A stretch of DNA of 64,000 nucleotides from RPQJ01 sp963754125. GTDB taxonomy: Bacteria; Pseudomonadota; Gammaproteobacteria; Steroidobacterales; Steroidobacteraceae. A program made the translations under genes and the position numbers. Below, piece after piece: positions 46,395 to 54,892 of this stretch (within the stretch, counting starts at the first letter, position 1; every line of letters begins with the position of its first letter). The notes below the pieces were generated by a model that worked only from the letters and a program-made list of their open reading frames with translations, did no database searches and had not been told where the DNA came from. Where the stretch lies: contig CAVWEX010000014.1 of the NCBI GenBank assembly GCA_963754125.1, positions 620,001 to 684,000 on the forward strand, given 5' to 3'.

Positions 46395-47261
46395 TCACTC
46401 GACCTTGGCATTACCATCGGAATCTAAACTGCTACTGACCACAGGAGCCTCGTAGTAGAAGACGCCTATTCCGACCCGATAAAGTTCAACGGCTGGCGAG
46501 TCACCGGTAGACTCGTTTACGCTGAGCCAATCGTCGACGCCTTGCAGAAACGTTGATGCACGATGCTGTGAGATATCACGAAATAATGGAACCGTGGCTG
46601 CCGTCAGCCTGTCGGAATACGCGAGCCTTTGGACGAACGGCCTCTCACAGTTGCGCTCAGTGTTACGCGCCAAACCAATTAGAATTGGATTGACGAAATG
46701 GGTGAATCCAACTAGCAAGTCCTCGCCTACATCCGCAGGGACAAAATATCGCTTCAAAGCTCTAAGGAGCCCATTTTCAAGTTCCATTACGGCTCCCGCA
46801 TCCACTAGTTCCGCACGAACTGCGCCAGGAGGTACGTCACCTCCGGCGGCTCTGACCACGGCGCTGAAATTGACTCCCTCACCACTGTATGGGAGGTCCT
46901 TTGGATGACCAAGTTCATCGACAAATCTAGAATCCGCATGCCAGAGCTGCAAGACTCTCGCAGCATGCCCACTTTCGTCGGTGTTAGCGTCCGTCGACTG
47001 ACTTTCGATATGCTGCGACGACAAGTATGTTCTGATGCGTGAGACTTCTTTTCTGGACACACCGGTACGTATTGCCACACGAGATAGATTCGTGGCCCTG
47101 CCGCGAGTGTCACGGTCACCAAGTGCTTCCGCCACATAAGCCGTCTTAGCCAATTCGGCAAATTGCGTGTACCCAATTCCCGCACGCAGCATGATCTTGG
47201 CGAGGAGCCTCAAACACGGCTCTAGCGCGCTGCATAATCTCACTTGTACAGAACTCTTCAT
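46395..47261 (-). CDS. DUF6502 family protein (copy b)
   Basis: A 288-residue protein with the same order of motifs as copy a: CLRLLAKIMLRAGIGYTQFAELAK, the helix-turn-helix-like SRVAIRTGVSRKEVSRIRTYL, AARVLQLWHADSRFV, LPYSGEGVNFSAVVRAAGGDVP and the C-terminal GIGVFYYEA. The two copies are only moderately alike, so they are not a recent duplication. It is on the opposite strand and has no IIGGD-type partner gene next to it now; its 3' flank is occupied by the IS. Composition is again lower in GC than the core genes. The family's function is not known. Confidence 0.85.
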   Translation of the reverse strand: MKSSVQVRLCSALEPCLRLLAKIMLRAGIGYTQFAELAKTAYVAEALGDRDTRGRATNLSRVAIRTGVSRKEVSRIRTYLSSQHIESQSTDANTDESGHAARVLQLWHADSRFVDELGHPKDLPYSGEGVNFSAVVRAAGGDVPPGAVRAELVDAGAVMELENGLLRALKRYFVPADVGEDLLVGFTHFVNPILIGLARNTERNCERPFVQRLAYSDRLTAATVPLFRDISQHRASTFLQGVDDWLSVNESTGDSPAVELYRVGIGVFYYEAPVVSSSLDSDGNAKVE

Positions 47262-47677
47262 GGTGCGAGTCGTATCGAATTACATCAGCTACAGGAACAC
47301 TGTCGCGGAATTTGAAAGTCACATAAGCAACCGACTGAGACACAGCAAAGAGGACGCGCAGGAGGGCACCGACACAGATCGATGACTCGACACATTGGCT
47401 TGTCGCTAATCAGCGTTCCCTGCTGAATGCAAACGCGAACCGCATCGGCTTTTTACGCGAATTGTCCTCGGACTGCACCGAAGACTTCCTAAGAAGTCAC
47501 TCTTTCGCGACGGACCGCGATAGCGCTCAACAGACTTTCCTCGCCTTCATCTGGATGCCAAATCGGCGCAACAAACGGATACCGCGGAGCCCTCACGAGA
47601 ATGACAGTGTCAAGGATGTGTGGCTTGCCGCTCTCGTTCGTCAATTACGGCGGCGACTGCCGCTAAGGAGCCGAGCA
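47262..47677. other. Gene-free stretch upstream of DUF6502 copy b
   Basis: About 400 bp between the DUF6502 start and the end of orn holds no recognisable protein frame. On the minus strand a TTGACA box lies at about 47610, but no good -10 follows. The promoter of DUF6502 copy b must be in this interval. The right border of the accessory region is here. Confidence 0.4.
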
Positions 47678-48257
47678 CTATTCCGCATGGGTGGCTTGCT
47701 TCGATTCGGACGCCTCAACGAACATCGTCCTCCGGTAATACCCCAACTCCCGAATCGACTCCCGCACGTCATCGAGCGCGAGGTGCCGCGACTCCTTCGT
47801 TCATCCCGGCCAGGATGTCCGGCGCCCAACGCCGCGCAAGCTCCTTGAGCGTGCTGACGTCGAGGTTGCGGTAATGAAAGAACCTCTCCAGACGTGGCAT
47901 CTCTCGGTACAGAAACCGCCGGTCCTGGCAGATGCTGTTGCCGCACATCGGCGAGGCACCGGGTTCGGCGTGAGCCTGGAGGAACTCGAGCGTAAGCTCC
48001 TCGGCCTGCGCCGGCGTGACGGCGCTGCTTCGGACACGTTCAAGCAGACCGGAGGCGCCGTGGGTCGTTCGATTCCAGTCGTCCATTGCCTGCAGCACGG
48101 CGTCCGGCTGGTGGATCGCGATGACCGGGCCCTCGGCGACGACCTCCAACTGCGAATCGGTCACGATCGTCGCGATTTCGATGATGCGGTCCCGGTCCGG
48201 GTCGAGGCCCGTCATCTCCAGGTCGATCCAAACGAGATTTTCCGACCGAGTCGTCAC
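47678..48257 (-). CDS. orn: Oligoribonuclease (frameshift near the C-terminus)
   Basis: A DEDDh 3'-5' exonuclease that degrades RNA and cyclic-di-GMP dinucleotide products. It shows NLVWIDLEMTGLDPDRDRII (first DE), MDDWNRTTHGASGLL, GNSICQDRRFLYREMP (Asp) and the HYRNLDVSTLKELARRW (final residues). One extra base near 47796-47799 ends the frame after GMNE; with it removed the family C-terminus continues (SRHLALDDVRESIRELGYYR) and the length is about 192 residues. A GTG start before TTRSENLVW fits best. It is divergent from the M48 protease gene. Confidence 0.93.
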
Positions 48258-48328
48258 GAGCCTTGAACCGGTACCATTGGGGCTGTTGACCCCGGATTCT
48301 AGCAAAGGACAGGCTCCAGCCCAGAACC

Positions 48329-49591
48329 ATGCATACGTTTACGATACTTTTTCTGGTGGCACTCGCAGCACATCTTGTCGTGCGACTGTGGCTCGCCGGG
48401 CGCCAGATCAGGTTCGTCCAAGCACACCGGACCTCGATGCCGGCCGCATTTGAATCCACCGTTTCACCGGCAGAACACGCCAGGGCGGCGGATTACGCGG
48501 CCGCCGGCGAGCGGCTCGTCATGGTCGAGGCGGTGTACGACACGCTGGTCGCGCTCGCGCTGACTCTCGGCGGCGGCATCGCGGTGGTCGCGGCGTGGTC
48601 GGCGGCGGTGGCTGGCGGCGGCGTGAGCGCGGGCGCCCTTCACCTCCTCGGCGTGTTTGCGGCGCTGGCGCTCCTCGAGCTGCCCTTCGGCATCTACCGG
48701 ACGTTCGTCCTCGAACAGCGGTTCGGCTTCAACCGGATGCGCCCGGCGACTTTCCTGGCCGACCGGCTCAAGGGCTGGGCCCTGGGGCTGGTCCTGGGCG
48801 GGGCGATGGCAGTCTCCGTGCTGTGGATCATGGCGACGGCCGGGTCGCACTGGTGGCTGGTCGGCTGGGGTACGTGGTTCGGCTTCAGCCTGCTCGTGAC
48901 CTGGGCGTGGCCGCGACTGATCGCTCCCCTATTCAACAAGTTTTCGCCGCTTGAGGACGTGTCGCTCAAGGCACGCATCGACGCCCTGCTCGAACGCTGC
49001 GACTTCCGGGTGAAGGCCGTGTTCGTCATGGACGGCTCGCGCCGCTCTTCGCACGGAAATGCCTATTTCACCGGCCTTGGCCGCGAGAAGCGCATCGTGT
49101 TCTTCGACACCCTGCTTGGGAGCCTGACCGCGCAGCAGATCGAGTCGGTGCTGGCGCACGAGCTCGCCCACTTCAAGCTTCGCCACATCCCACAGCGGCT
49201 CGTCGCGGGTGCGCTGCTGAGCCTCGCAGGCTTCGCCATCCTGGGCTGGCTGGCGGGCCAGGATTGGTTCTATGCCGCCCTCGGGGCGCCGCGGCCCGGC
49301 AACTCCTCCGCCCTGCTCCTGTTCATGGTTGCCGCACCCGCCTTCACATGGCTGGTATCGCCGCTGCTGGCGGCCTGGTCCCGTCGCCACGAGTTCGAGG
49401 CCGACGCATTCGCCGCAAGACACAGCGACGCCCGCGCCCTCGCAGATGCCCTCGCCAGACTCTACAAGGACAACGCGACCACCCTGACTCCAGACCCGCT
49501 CTACTCTGCGTTCCACGATTCGCATCCGCCGCCCGCGGTCCGGATCGGAAGGCTGATGGCCCTGAGCGGTCCAGCCGCGTCCACGCAGTGA
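48329..49591 (+). CDS. M48 family metallopeptidase (Ste24-like)
   Basis: A 420-residue integral membrane protease with several hydrophobic helices. The zinc site is SVLAHELAHFKLRH (HExxH), with the third ligand in RRHEFEADAFAARH. The N-terminal region (EQRFGFNRMRPATFLADRLKG) is the Ste24/CAAX-protease type. The natural substrate in bacteria is unknown; it may be misfolded membrane proteins. It overlaps rsgA by 4 bp (GTGA), a conserved neighbourhood with orn. Confidence 0.9.
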   Translation: MHTFTILFLVALAAHLVVRLWLAGRQIRFVQAHRTSMPAAFESTVSPAEHARAADYAAAGERLVMVEAVYDTLVALALTLGGGIAVVAAWSAAVAGGGVSAGALHLLGVFAALALLELPFGIYRTFVLEQRFGFNRMRPATFLADRLKGWALGLVLGGAMAVSVLWIMATAGSHWWLVGWGTWFGFSLLVTWAWPRLIAPLFNKFSPLEDVSLKARIDALLERCDFRVKAVFVMDGSRRSSHGNAYFTGLGREKRIVFFDTLLGSLTAQQIESVLAHELAHFKLRHIPQRLVAGALLSLAGFAILGWLAGQDWFYAALGAPRPGNSSALLLFMVAAPAFTWLVSPLLAAWSRRHEFEADAFAARHSDARALADALARLYKDNATTLTPDPLYSAFHDSHPPPAVRIGRLMALSGPAASTQ

Positions 49592-50499
49592 ACGAGAAGG
49601 CGGACACGGGCTGCGTCGTCGAGTCCTATGGCCGTCGGGTCGTCGTCACCCGCAGTGAGTCGGGCAACGTCGCCTGCAAGCTCAAGCGGCGCGATCTCGA
49701 CCTCGTGGCCGGTGACGAGGTCCGCATTGCGGTATCCGCGGGCGACGACGAGTGGACGGTGGTCGAGCGGTTGCCACGGAAGAACGTCTTCTGCCGCAGC
49801 GACAGCCGTGGCCGCAGCGAGTCGCTCGCCGCCAACCTCGATCAGCTCGGCGTGGTGATCGCGCCCCGCCCGGCCTGCGATCCCTTCATCGTCGATCGCT
49901 ACCTCGCCGGTGCGGAGCAGGCGGGCATCGCGGCGCTGCTCATCTGCAACAAGCAGGATCTGCCGGCCGAATCGGACGACCTGTCGTTCCTCGAGCCCTT
50001 GCGGGCCATCGGGCTGCCGGTGGTGGCGGTGTCGGCGCGCACGGGGACCGGCCTCGACGAGCTGGTGGCGCGCCTGTCCGGGCGCCGGAGCCTCCTCGCC
50101 GGGCAATCGGGGGTCGGTAAGTCGTCCCTGCTCAATGCCCTCGCGGGCGAGGCGGTCCGCGCCACAGGGCATCTTTCAACTGGATCCGGCGAAGGGCGGC
50201 ACACCACCGTGTCCTCGGCGATCCTGAAGACACCCTGGGGCGAGATCGCCGATTCTCCGGGCGTCCGCGATTACACCCCGCCCCTCGCGCCGAGCCGGGA
50301 GGTCCAGCGCGGCTATCCGGAGATCGCCGCACTGGCCGCCGGCTGCCGGTTCCCGGATTGCCTGCACCTGCGGGAACCGCAATGCGCCGTACGAGCCGCG
50401 GTCGATTCCGCCGCCATGGACGCGCGGCGCTACGAAAGCTACCGGCGTTTGCTGAATCTGAACCGCCAGCTCGAGGACCGCCGCGGCTGGGGAGCCTGA
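49588..50499 (+). CDS. rsgA: Ribosome small subunit-dependent GTPase A
   Basis: A 303-residue circularly permuted GTPase that helps late 30S maturation. After an OB fold, the order is G4 (CNKQDLP), G5 (VSARTG), G1 (AGQSGVGKSSLLNAL) and G3 (DSPGVRDYT). The C-terminal zinc region CRFPDCLHLREPQCAV supplies the ligands. The start is the GTG overlapping the protease stop. Confidence 0.96.
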   Translation: MNEKADTGCVVESYGRRVVVTRSESGNVACKLKRRDLDLVAGDEVRIAVSAGDDEWTVVERLPRKNVFCRSDSRGRSESLAANLDQLGVVIAPRPACDPFIVDRYLAGAEQAGIAALLICNKQDLPAESDDLSFLEPLRAIGLPVVAVSARTGTGLDELVARLSGRRSLLAGQSGVGKSSLLNALAGEAVRATGHLSTGSGEGRHTTVSSAILKTPWGEIADSPGVRDYTPPLAPSREVQRGYPEIAALAAGCRFPDCLHLREPQCAVRAAVDSAAMDARRYESYRRLLNLNRQLEDRRGWGA

Positions 50500-50543
50500 C
50501 GGGCGGCTGCTGGGCCCTGATCGAGCGGCTCGAGAGCCTCGGC

Positions 50544-50552
50544 TGGTATGAT
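50544..50552 (+). promoter_or_regulatory. Candidate extended -10 promoter for etfBA
   Basis: TGGTATGAT is an extended -10 element (TGn plus TATGAT) about 50 bp before the etfB start; no convincing -35 is present. A GAGGAG ribosome-binding site follows 8 nt before the GTG. Confidence 0.4.
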
Positions 50553-50602
50553 GCTGCATTGCAAACATACGGTTTGAACCGGGTCAGAGAGGAGTCAGGC
50601 GC

Positions 50603-51352
50603 GTGCGCAGAATCATGGTGGGCGTCAAGCGCGTGGTGGACTACAACGTCCGCGTCCGGGTCAGGCCGGACAACACGGGAGTCGTCACGGAAGGGGTCAA
50701 GATGAGCATCAACCCCTTCGACGAGATCGCGCTGGAGGAAGCGCTGCGGATCAAGGAAAAGGGGCTCGCCGACGAGGTGCTGGCGGTCGGCATCGGGCCG
50801 GCGGATGCGCAGCAGCAGCTTCGCACCGCGCTCGCCATGGGCGCCGACCGCGCCGTCCTGGTGCAGACCGACGCCTCCGTGCCGCCGCTGTCGGTGGCGC
50901 GCATCTTCCGCCAGCTGATCGACAAGGAGCAGCCCTTCCTGGTGCTGCTCGGCAAGCAGGCCATCGACGACGACAACGGGCAGGCGCCGCAGATGCTCGC
51001 CGCGCTGTGGGACCGACCGCAGGCCGTCTCCTGCTCCAAGATCGAGATCGCCGACGGCAAGGCCACGGTGACCCGCGAGGTGGACGCCGGGCTCGAAGTG
51101 CTCGAACTCGACCTCCCGGCCGTCATGAGCGTGGACCTGCGGCTCAACGAGCCGCGCTACGTGAAGCTGCCGGACATCATGAAGGCCAAGAAGAAGCCGC
51201 TCGACACGCTCGGGCTCGGCGACTTCGGCCTGACCGATGCGCCGGCATTCAAGACGGTCCGCGTGGACCCGCCGCCGCAGCGCCAGAAAGGCGTCATGGT
51301 CAAGGATGTCGCCGAGCTGGTGGACGCGCTCAAGAAGAAGGGGTTGGTGTGA
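50603..51352 (+). CDS. etfB: Electron transfer flavoprotein subunit beta
   Basis: A 249-residue AMP-binding subunit of ETF. It has RIMVGVKRVVDYNVRVRV, VKMSINPFDEIALEEALRIKEKG and the ETF beta signature VDLRLNEPRYVKLPDIMKAKKK. ETF takes electrons from acyl-CoA and other dehydrogenases and passes them to ETF-ubiquinone oxidoreductase. The start is a GTG (MRRIMVGV). It overlaps etfA: the stop TGA shares a base with its ATG. Confidence 0.96.
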   Translation: MRRIMVGVKRVVDYNVRVRVRPDNTGVVTEGVKMSINPFDEIALEEALRIKEKGLADEVLAVGIGPADAQQQLRTALAMGADRAVLVQTDASVPPLSVARIFRQLIDKEQPFLVLLGKQAIDDDNGQAPQMLAALWDRPQAVSCSKIEIADGKATVTREVDAGLEVLELDLPAVMSVDLRLNEPRYVKLPDIMKAKKKPLDTLGLGDFGLTDAPAFKTVRVDPPPQRQKGVMVKDVAELVDALKKKGLV

Positions 51353-52296
51353 TGAGCAAGATCCTGATCGTTGCGGAACACGACGGCGCCCGGCTCAACC
51401 CGAGCACCTCGAAGTGCATCACCTGTGCGTCGCAGATCGGCGGCAGCGGCATCGATGTCCTGGTACTCGCCGCGGACGGCTCCGCCGTTGCCGCCCAGGC
51501 AGCCGCGATCGCCGGCGTCGGCAAGGTGCTCGTCGCCGAGAACGCCGCCAACGTCGAACCGCTGGCGGCCGTGCTCGCGCCCCAGGTGGCGAAGCTGGCC
51601 GCGGGCTATACGCACGTCTTCGGACCCTCGACGACCTTCGGCAAGGACCTCATGCCGCGCGTCGCCGCCCTGCTCGGCGTCGGGCAGGTGAGCGACATCA
51701 TGGCCGTCGAGGGATCCCACGCCTTCAAGCGCCCGATCTACGCCGGCAACGCCGTGCTCACCGTCGAGGTGCCCGCCGACGCCGTCGTGGTGGCGACCGT
51801 GCGCGTGGCCTCCTTCGCGGCGGCCGCGCAGGGCGGCAGCGCGGCGATCGAGAAGGTGGACGCAGGCGTGGCCCTGCCCGCCCACACCCGCTTCGTGTCG
51901 CGCTCCAGCGCCACGACCGGCCGGCCGGACCTGCAGAGCGCCGCGCGCGTCGTGGCCGGCGGCCGGGCGCTCGGCAGTGCCGACGGCTTCAAGATCATCT
52001 ACGCCCTCGCCGACAGGATGGGCGCAGCGGTGGGCGCCTCGCGCGCGGCGGTGGACGCGGGCTACGTGCCGAACGACCTGCAGGTCGGCCAGACCGGCAA
52101 GATCATCGCGCCCGAGCTGTACCTCGCGATCGGCATTTCCGGCGCCATCCAGCACATGACCGGCATCAAGGACGCACGCACCATCGTCGCCATCAACAAG
52201 GACGGTGAGGCGCCGATCTTCGAGGCGGCCGACATCGGGCTGGTGGGCGACCTGTTCGCGATCGTGCCGGAGCTCGAGAAACAGCTGGCCGGCTGA
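51352..52296 (+). CDS. etfA: Electron transfer flavoprotein subunit alpha
   Basis: A 314-residue FAD-binding partner of EtfB. The C-terminal FAD domain shows SARVVAGGRALGSADGF-like ARVVAGGRALGSADGF, AVGASRAAVDAGYVPNDLQVG, GKIIAPELYLAIGISGAIQHM and INKDGEAPIFEAADIGLVGD. ATG start shares a base with the etfB stop. It is the last gene of the unit; a GC-rich inverted repeat without a T-run lies in the convergent gap after it. Confidence 0.96.
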   Translation: MSKILIVAEHDGARLNPSTSKCITCASQIGGSGIDVLVLAADGSAVAAQAAAIAGVGKVLVAENAANVEPLAAVLAPQVAKLAAGYTHVFGPSTTFGKDLMPRVAALLGVGQVSDIMAVEGSHAFKRPIYAGNAVLTVEVPADAVVVATVRVASFAAAAQGGSAAIEKVDAGVALPAHTRFVSRSSATTGRPDLQSAARVVAGGRALGSADGFKIIYALADRMGAAVGASRAAVDAGYVPNDLQVGQTGKIIAPELYLAIGISGAIQHMTGIKDARTIVAINKDGEAPIFEAADIGLVGDLFAIVPELEKQLAG

Positions 52297-52391
52297 GACG
52301 GGCCCGCACGGGCGCCCTCCGGCTCGGGTCGAGCGGCGGCCGGCGGATATGCCGCCGCCGCCGACACGGGCAGGTTAGCGCTCGGCTTGGG

Positions 52392-52874
52392 TCAGAGCTG
52401 GCCCAGGACGTGCTCGGCGCTCGAGACCTTGAATTCGCCCGGACCCTCGACGAGGACGTTCTTCGCGACCCCGTCATGTACGACGATCGCGAAGCGCTTG
52501 CCGCGCATGCCCATGCCGAAGCCGGTCGCATCGAGCTCGAGACCCAGCGCCTTCGCGTAATCGCCGTTGCCGTCGGCGAGCATCATCACCGTGCCCTCGA
52601 CGGCCGACGCCTTGCCCCAGGCCTTCATGACGAACACGTCGTTGACGGCCATGCAGGCGACGGTGTCCACGCCCTTCGCCTTGAAGTCGGCCGCGTGCTG
52701 CACGAAGCCCGGCAGGTGCCGTGCGTCGCAGGTCGGCGTGAATGCGCCGGGCACCGAGAACAGCACGACCTTCTTGCCCGCAAACAGCTGTTCGGTCGTG
52801 AGCTTCGTCGGACCGTCCGGGCCCGGGATCGTGAATACGCCTGCAGGCATCTTGTCGCCGGCCTTGATGGTCAT
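52392..52874 (-). CDS. Peroxiredoxin (Prx5 type)
   Basis: A 160-residue thiol peroxidase: VVLFSVPGAFTPTCDARHLPGF places the peroxidatic cysteine at residue 49 (T-P-T-C), with a second cysteine at 74 in VACMAVND; the active-site arginine is in the MRGKRFAIVVHDG region. Prx5-type enzymes reduce hydrogen peroxide and alkyl hydroperoxides with glutathione or thioredoxin. A very clear AAAGGAGAATTCC leader precedes the ATG. It is convergent with etfA. Confidence 0.93.
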   Translation of the reverse strand: MTIKAGDKMPAGVFTIPGPDGPTKLTTEQLFAGKKVVLFSVPGAFTPTCDARHLPGFVQHAADFKAKGVDTVACMAVNDVFVMKAWGKASAVEGTVMMLADGNGDYAKALGLELDATGFGMGMRGKRFAIVVHDGVAKNVLVEGPGEFKVSSAEHVLGQL

Positions 52875-52952
52875 GGAATTCTCCTTTCGAACTCGGGCTT
52901 GGATGAGACCCCGATGGTACCAGCGGGACGCGACCGGCATCCGGTCACCGCG

Positions 52953-54038
52953 TCAGGCCGCGGCCGCCGGACCCTTCGCGAAGCGCGGCGCCAGCTTGAG
53001 CCGCGCGTCGAGCGACTGCAGGAGCCCCTCGGTCGTCTCCCAGTCGATGCAGGCGTCGGTCACCGACACGCCGTACTCGAGTGCGGCGCGGTTGGCCGTG
53101 ATCGACTGGCTGCCCCAGTGCAGGTTGCTCTCGAGCATCAGCCCCACCAGCGCGCGATTGCCCTGCAGGATCTGGTTCGCGACGCTCTCCGCGACCAGCG
53201 ATTGCAGCCCTGGGTCCTTGTTCGAGTTGCCGTGGCTGCAGTCCACCACGATGCGTGCCGGCAGGCCGGCCTGCTCGAGCTCGCGCTCACAGGAGGCAAT
53301 GCTGACGGAGTCGTAGTTCGTGCGCCCGCCGCCGCCGCGCAACACGATGTGGCCGTAGCGGTTGCCGCGGGTCCGGAACACGGCCGACTGTCCCTGCTGG
53401 GTGATCCCGAGAAAGTGGTGCGGGTGCCCGGCCGACTGCAGTGCGTTGATGGCCACCGCGAGCGATCCGTCGGTGCCGTTCTTGAATCCCACGGGCGTCG
53501 AAAGGCCGCTCGCCATCTCCCGGTGCGTCTGCGACTCCGTGGTGCGCGCGCCGATCGCCGTCCAGGTGACGAGCTCGGAGAGGTACTGCGGCATGATCGG
53601 GTCGAGCGCCTCGGTGGCCGCCGGGAGACCGATGTCGGCCAGGAACAGCAGCAGCTCGCGCGCAAGCCCGATGCCCTTCTCGATGTGGAAGGAGTCGTCC
53701 ATGTCCGGGTCGTTGATGAGCCCCTTCCAGCCGATGGTCGTGCGCGGCTTCTCGAAGTACACGCGCATCAGCAGCAGCATGGTGTCCTCGACGCGCCCGG
53801 CGAGGCCACGCAGCCGGGTGGCGTACTCGCGGGCGGCTTTCGGGTCGTGGATGGAACAGGGGCCCACCACCACGAACAGCCGCGGATCCTCGCCGTCGAG
53901 GATGCGGCGCACGGCGCCGCGGCTGCGGTAGACGAACTCCTCCGAGGCGTGCGGCAGCGGCAACACGCGCTTGATCTCCTCGGGCGTGGGCAGCAGCTCG
54001 CTCGAGAGGACGTTGATGTTGTGCAGGCGGTCTGGCAT
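52953..54038 (-). CDS. 3-deoxy-7-phosphoheptulonate synthase (DAHP synthase, class I)
   Basis: A 361-residue first enzyme of the shikimate pathway. Motifs are VVGPCSIHDPKAAREYA (phosphate and metal site), RVYFEKPRTTIGWKGLINDP, SGLSTPVGFKNGTDGS and IVVDCSHGNSNKDP. It is of the AroF/G/H type with feedback by an aromatic amino acid; which one (Phe, Tyr or Trp) cannot be told with certainty from the sequence here. Start at MPDRLHNINV. It complements pheA and aroA in this window. Confidence 0.93.
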   Translation of the reverse strand: MPDRLHNINVLSSELLPTPEEIKRVLPLPHASEEFVYRSRGAVRRILDGEDPRLFVVVGPCSIHDPKAAREYATRLRGLAGRVEDTMLLLMRVYFEKPRTTIGWKGLINDPDMDDSFHIEKGIGLARELLLFLADIGLPAATEALDPIMPQYLSELVTWTAIGARTTESQTHREMASGLSTPVGFKNGTDGSLAVAINALQSAGHPHHFLGITQQGQSAVFRTRGNRYGHIVLRGGGGRTNYDSVSIASCERELEQAGLPARIVVDCSHGNSNKDPGLQSLVAESVANQILQGNRALVGLMLESNLHWGSQSITANRAALEYGVSVTDACIDWETTEGLLQSLDARLKLAPRFAKGPAAAA

Positions 54039-54111
54039 CGGTCGTGGCACCGGGTCGGGATTCGGCCAGTATCTTACACAGCGTGGTCGGCCATCGCGTG
54101 TCCACCCCGCG

Positions 54112-54888
54112 TCAGGGCGGGAACACCCAGGCGGGCACGTTCTGCCAGCCGCGCAGCAGCTCGGCGTCCAGGGTCCGCCACTGCGGTTCAAAGGATTCGA
54201 CGAGGCTCCAGTAGCGCGGCGAGTGGTTCAGCTGCCGGCGGTGGCAGAGCTCGTGGACCAGCAGGTAGCGCACCACCGCCGGCCGCTGGAACATCAGGCA
54301 CATGTTGAGGCTGATGGTCCCCTTCGCCGAGCAGCTGCCCCAGCGCGTGCGCTGCCGGCGCAGATGCATCTGCACATAGTCGATGCCGGTCTCGCGCGCC
54401 ACCTCATCGAGCCGCTGCCGCAGTTCGTGCGCCGCGATCCCGGCCAGCCATCGCAGCAACGCAGGTGTCACGGCCCGGATCGTGTCGTTGGCCGCAGACA
54501 CCCTCAGGACGCCCTCGCCCCGGTCGAGTGCGGTCGCACGGCGTGCGTCCTGGTATTCGACGGCCCACTGCTGCCCCGTCAAAGGGATCTCGATCCGGTC
54601 CGGTCGGCGGTGGTCGCCGGCCGGCACGAGCAGGGCGAATTCGCGGGCGCGGCGCTCGGCCCACTCGCGGTGACGCGACACGAATCGCTCGATGGCGGGG
54701 AGGCCTGTGCCGGGCGGCACCACCACCTCGACCCGCCCGCCGGGAAAGACGCGCATCGAGAGGCGCCGTGCACGCCGGCTGATGCGCACGTTCCAGCCCG
54801 GCGTCGCATCGCGCGGCGACCAGAGGGGCATCTGCAGCGGGCTGCCGTCCGAGCTTCGCGCGGCGGACTCTCCGCCTCGTCTTCGCAT
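54112..54888 (-). CDS. YgjP-like metal-dependent hydrolase (M48/SprT-type)
   Basis: A 258-residue protein with the YgjP (DUF45) features: KGxxSLN-like GTISLNMCLMFQRP, RWGSCSAKGTISLN, and the zinc motif LLVHELCHRRQLNHSPRYW (HExxH plus a downstream His). The family is a gluzincin-type putative protease, substrate unknown. It is downstream of the ABC permease by 5 bp and may belong to that transcript. Confidence 0.85.
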   Translation of the reverse strand: MRRRGGESAARSSDGSPLQMPLWSPRDATPGWNVRISRRARRLSMRVFPGGRVEVVVPPGTGLPAIERFVSRHREWAERRAREFALLVPAGDHRRPDRIEIPLTGQQWAVEYQDARRATALDRGEGVLRVSAANDTIRAVTPALLRWLAGIAAHELRQRLDEVARETGIDYVQMHLRRQRTRWGSCSAKGTISLNMCLMFQRPAVVRYLLVHELCHRRQLNHSPRYWSLVESFEPQWRTLDAELLRGWQNVPAWVFPP

Positions 54889-54892
54889 CCGT

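Noticed and set aside
47462..47848. A 128-codon plus-strand frame near orn
   Set aside because: It is antisense to the repaired 3' end of orn and resembles no known protein.
52297..52391. Intrinsic terminator between etfA and the peroxiredoxin gene
   Set aside because: A GC-rich inverted repeat is present, but neither side has a T-run, so the call is not supported.
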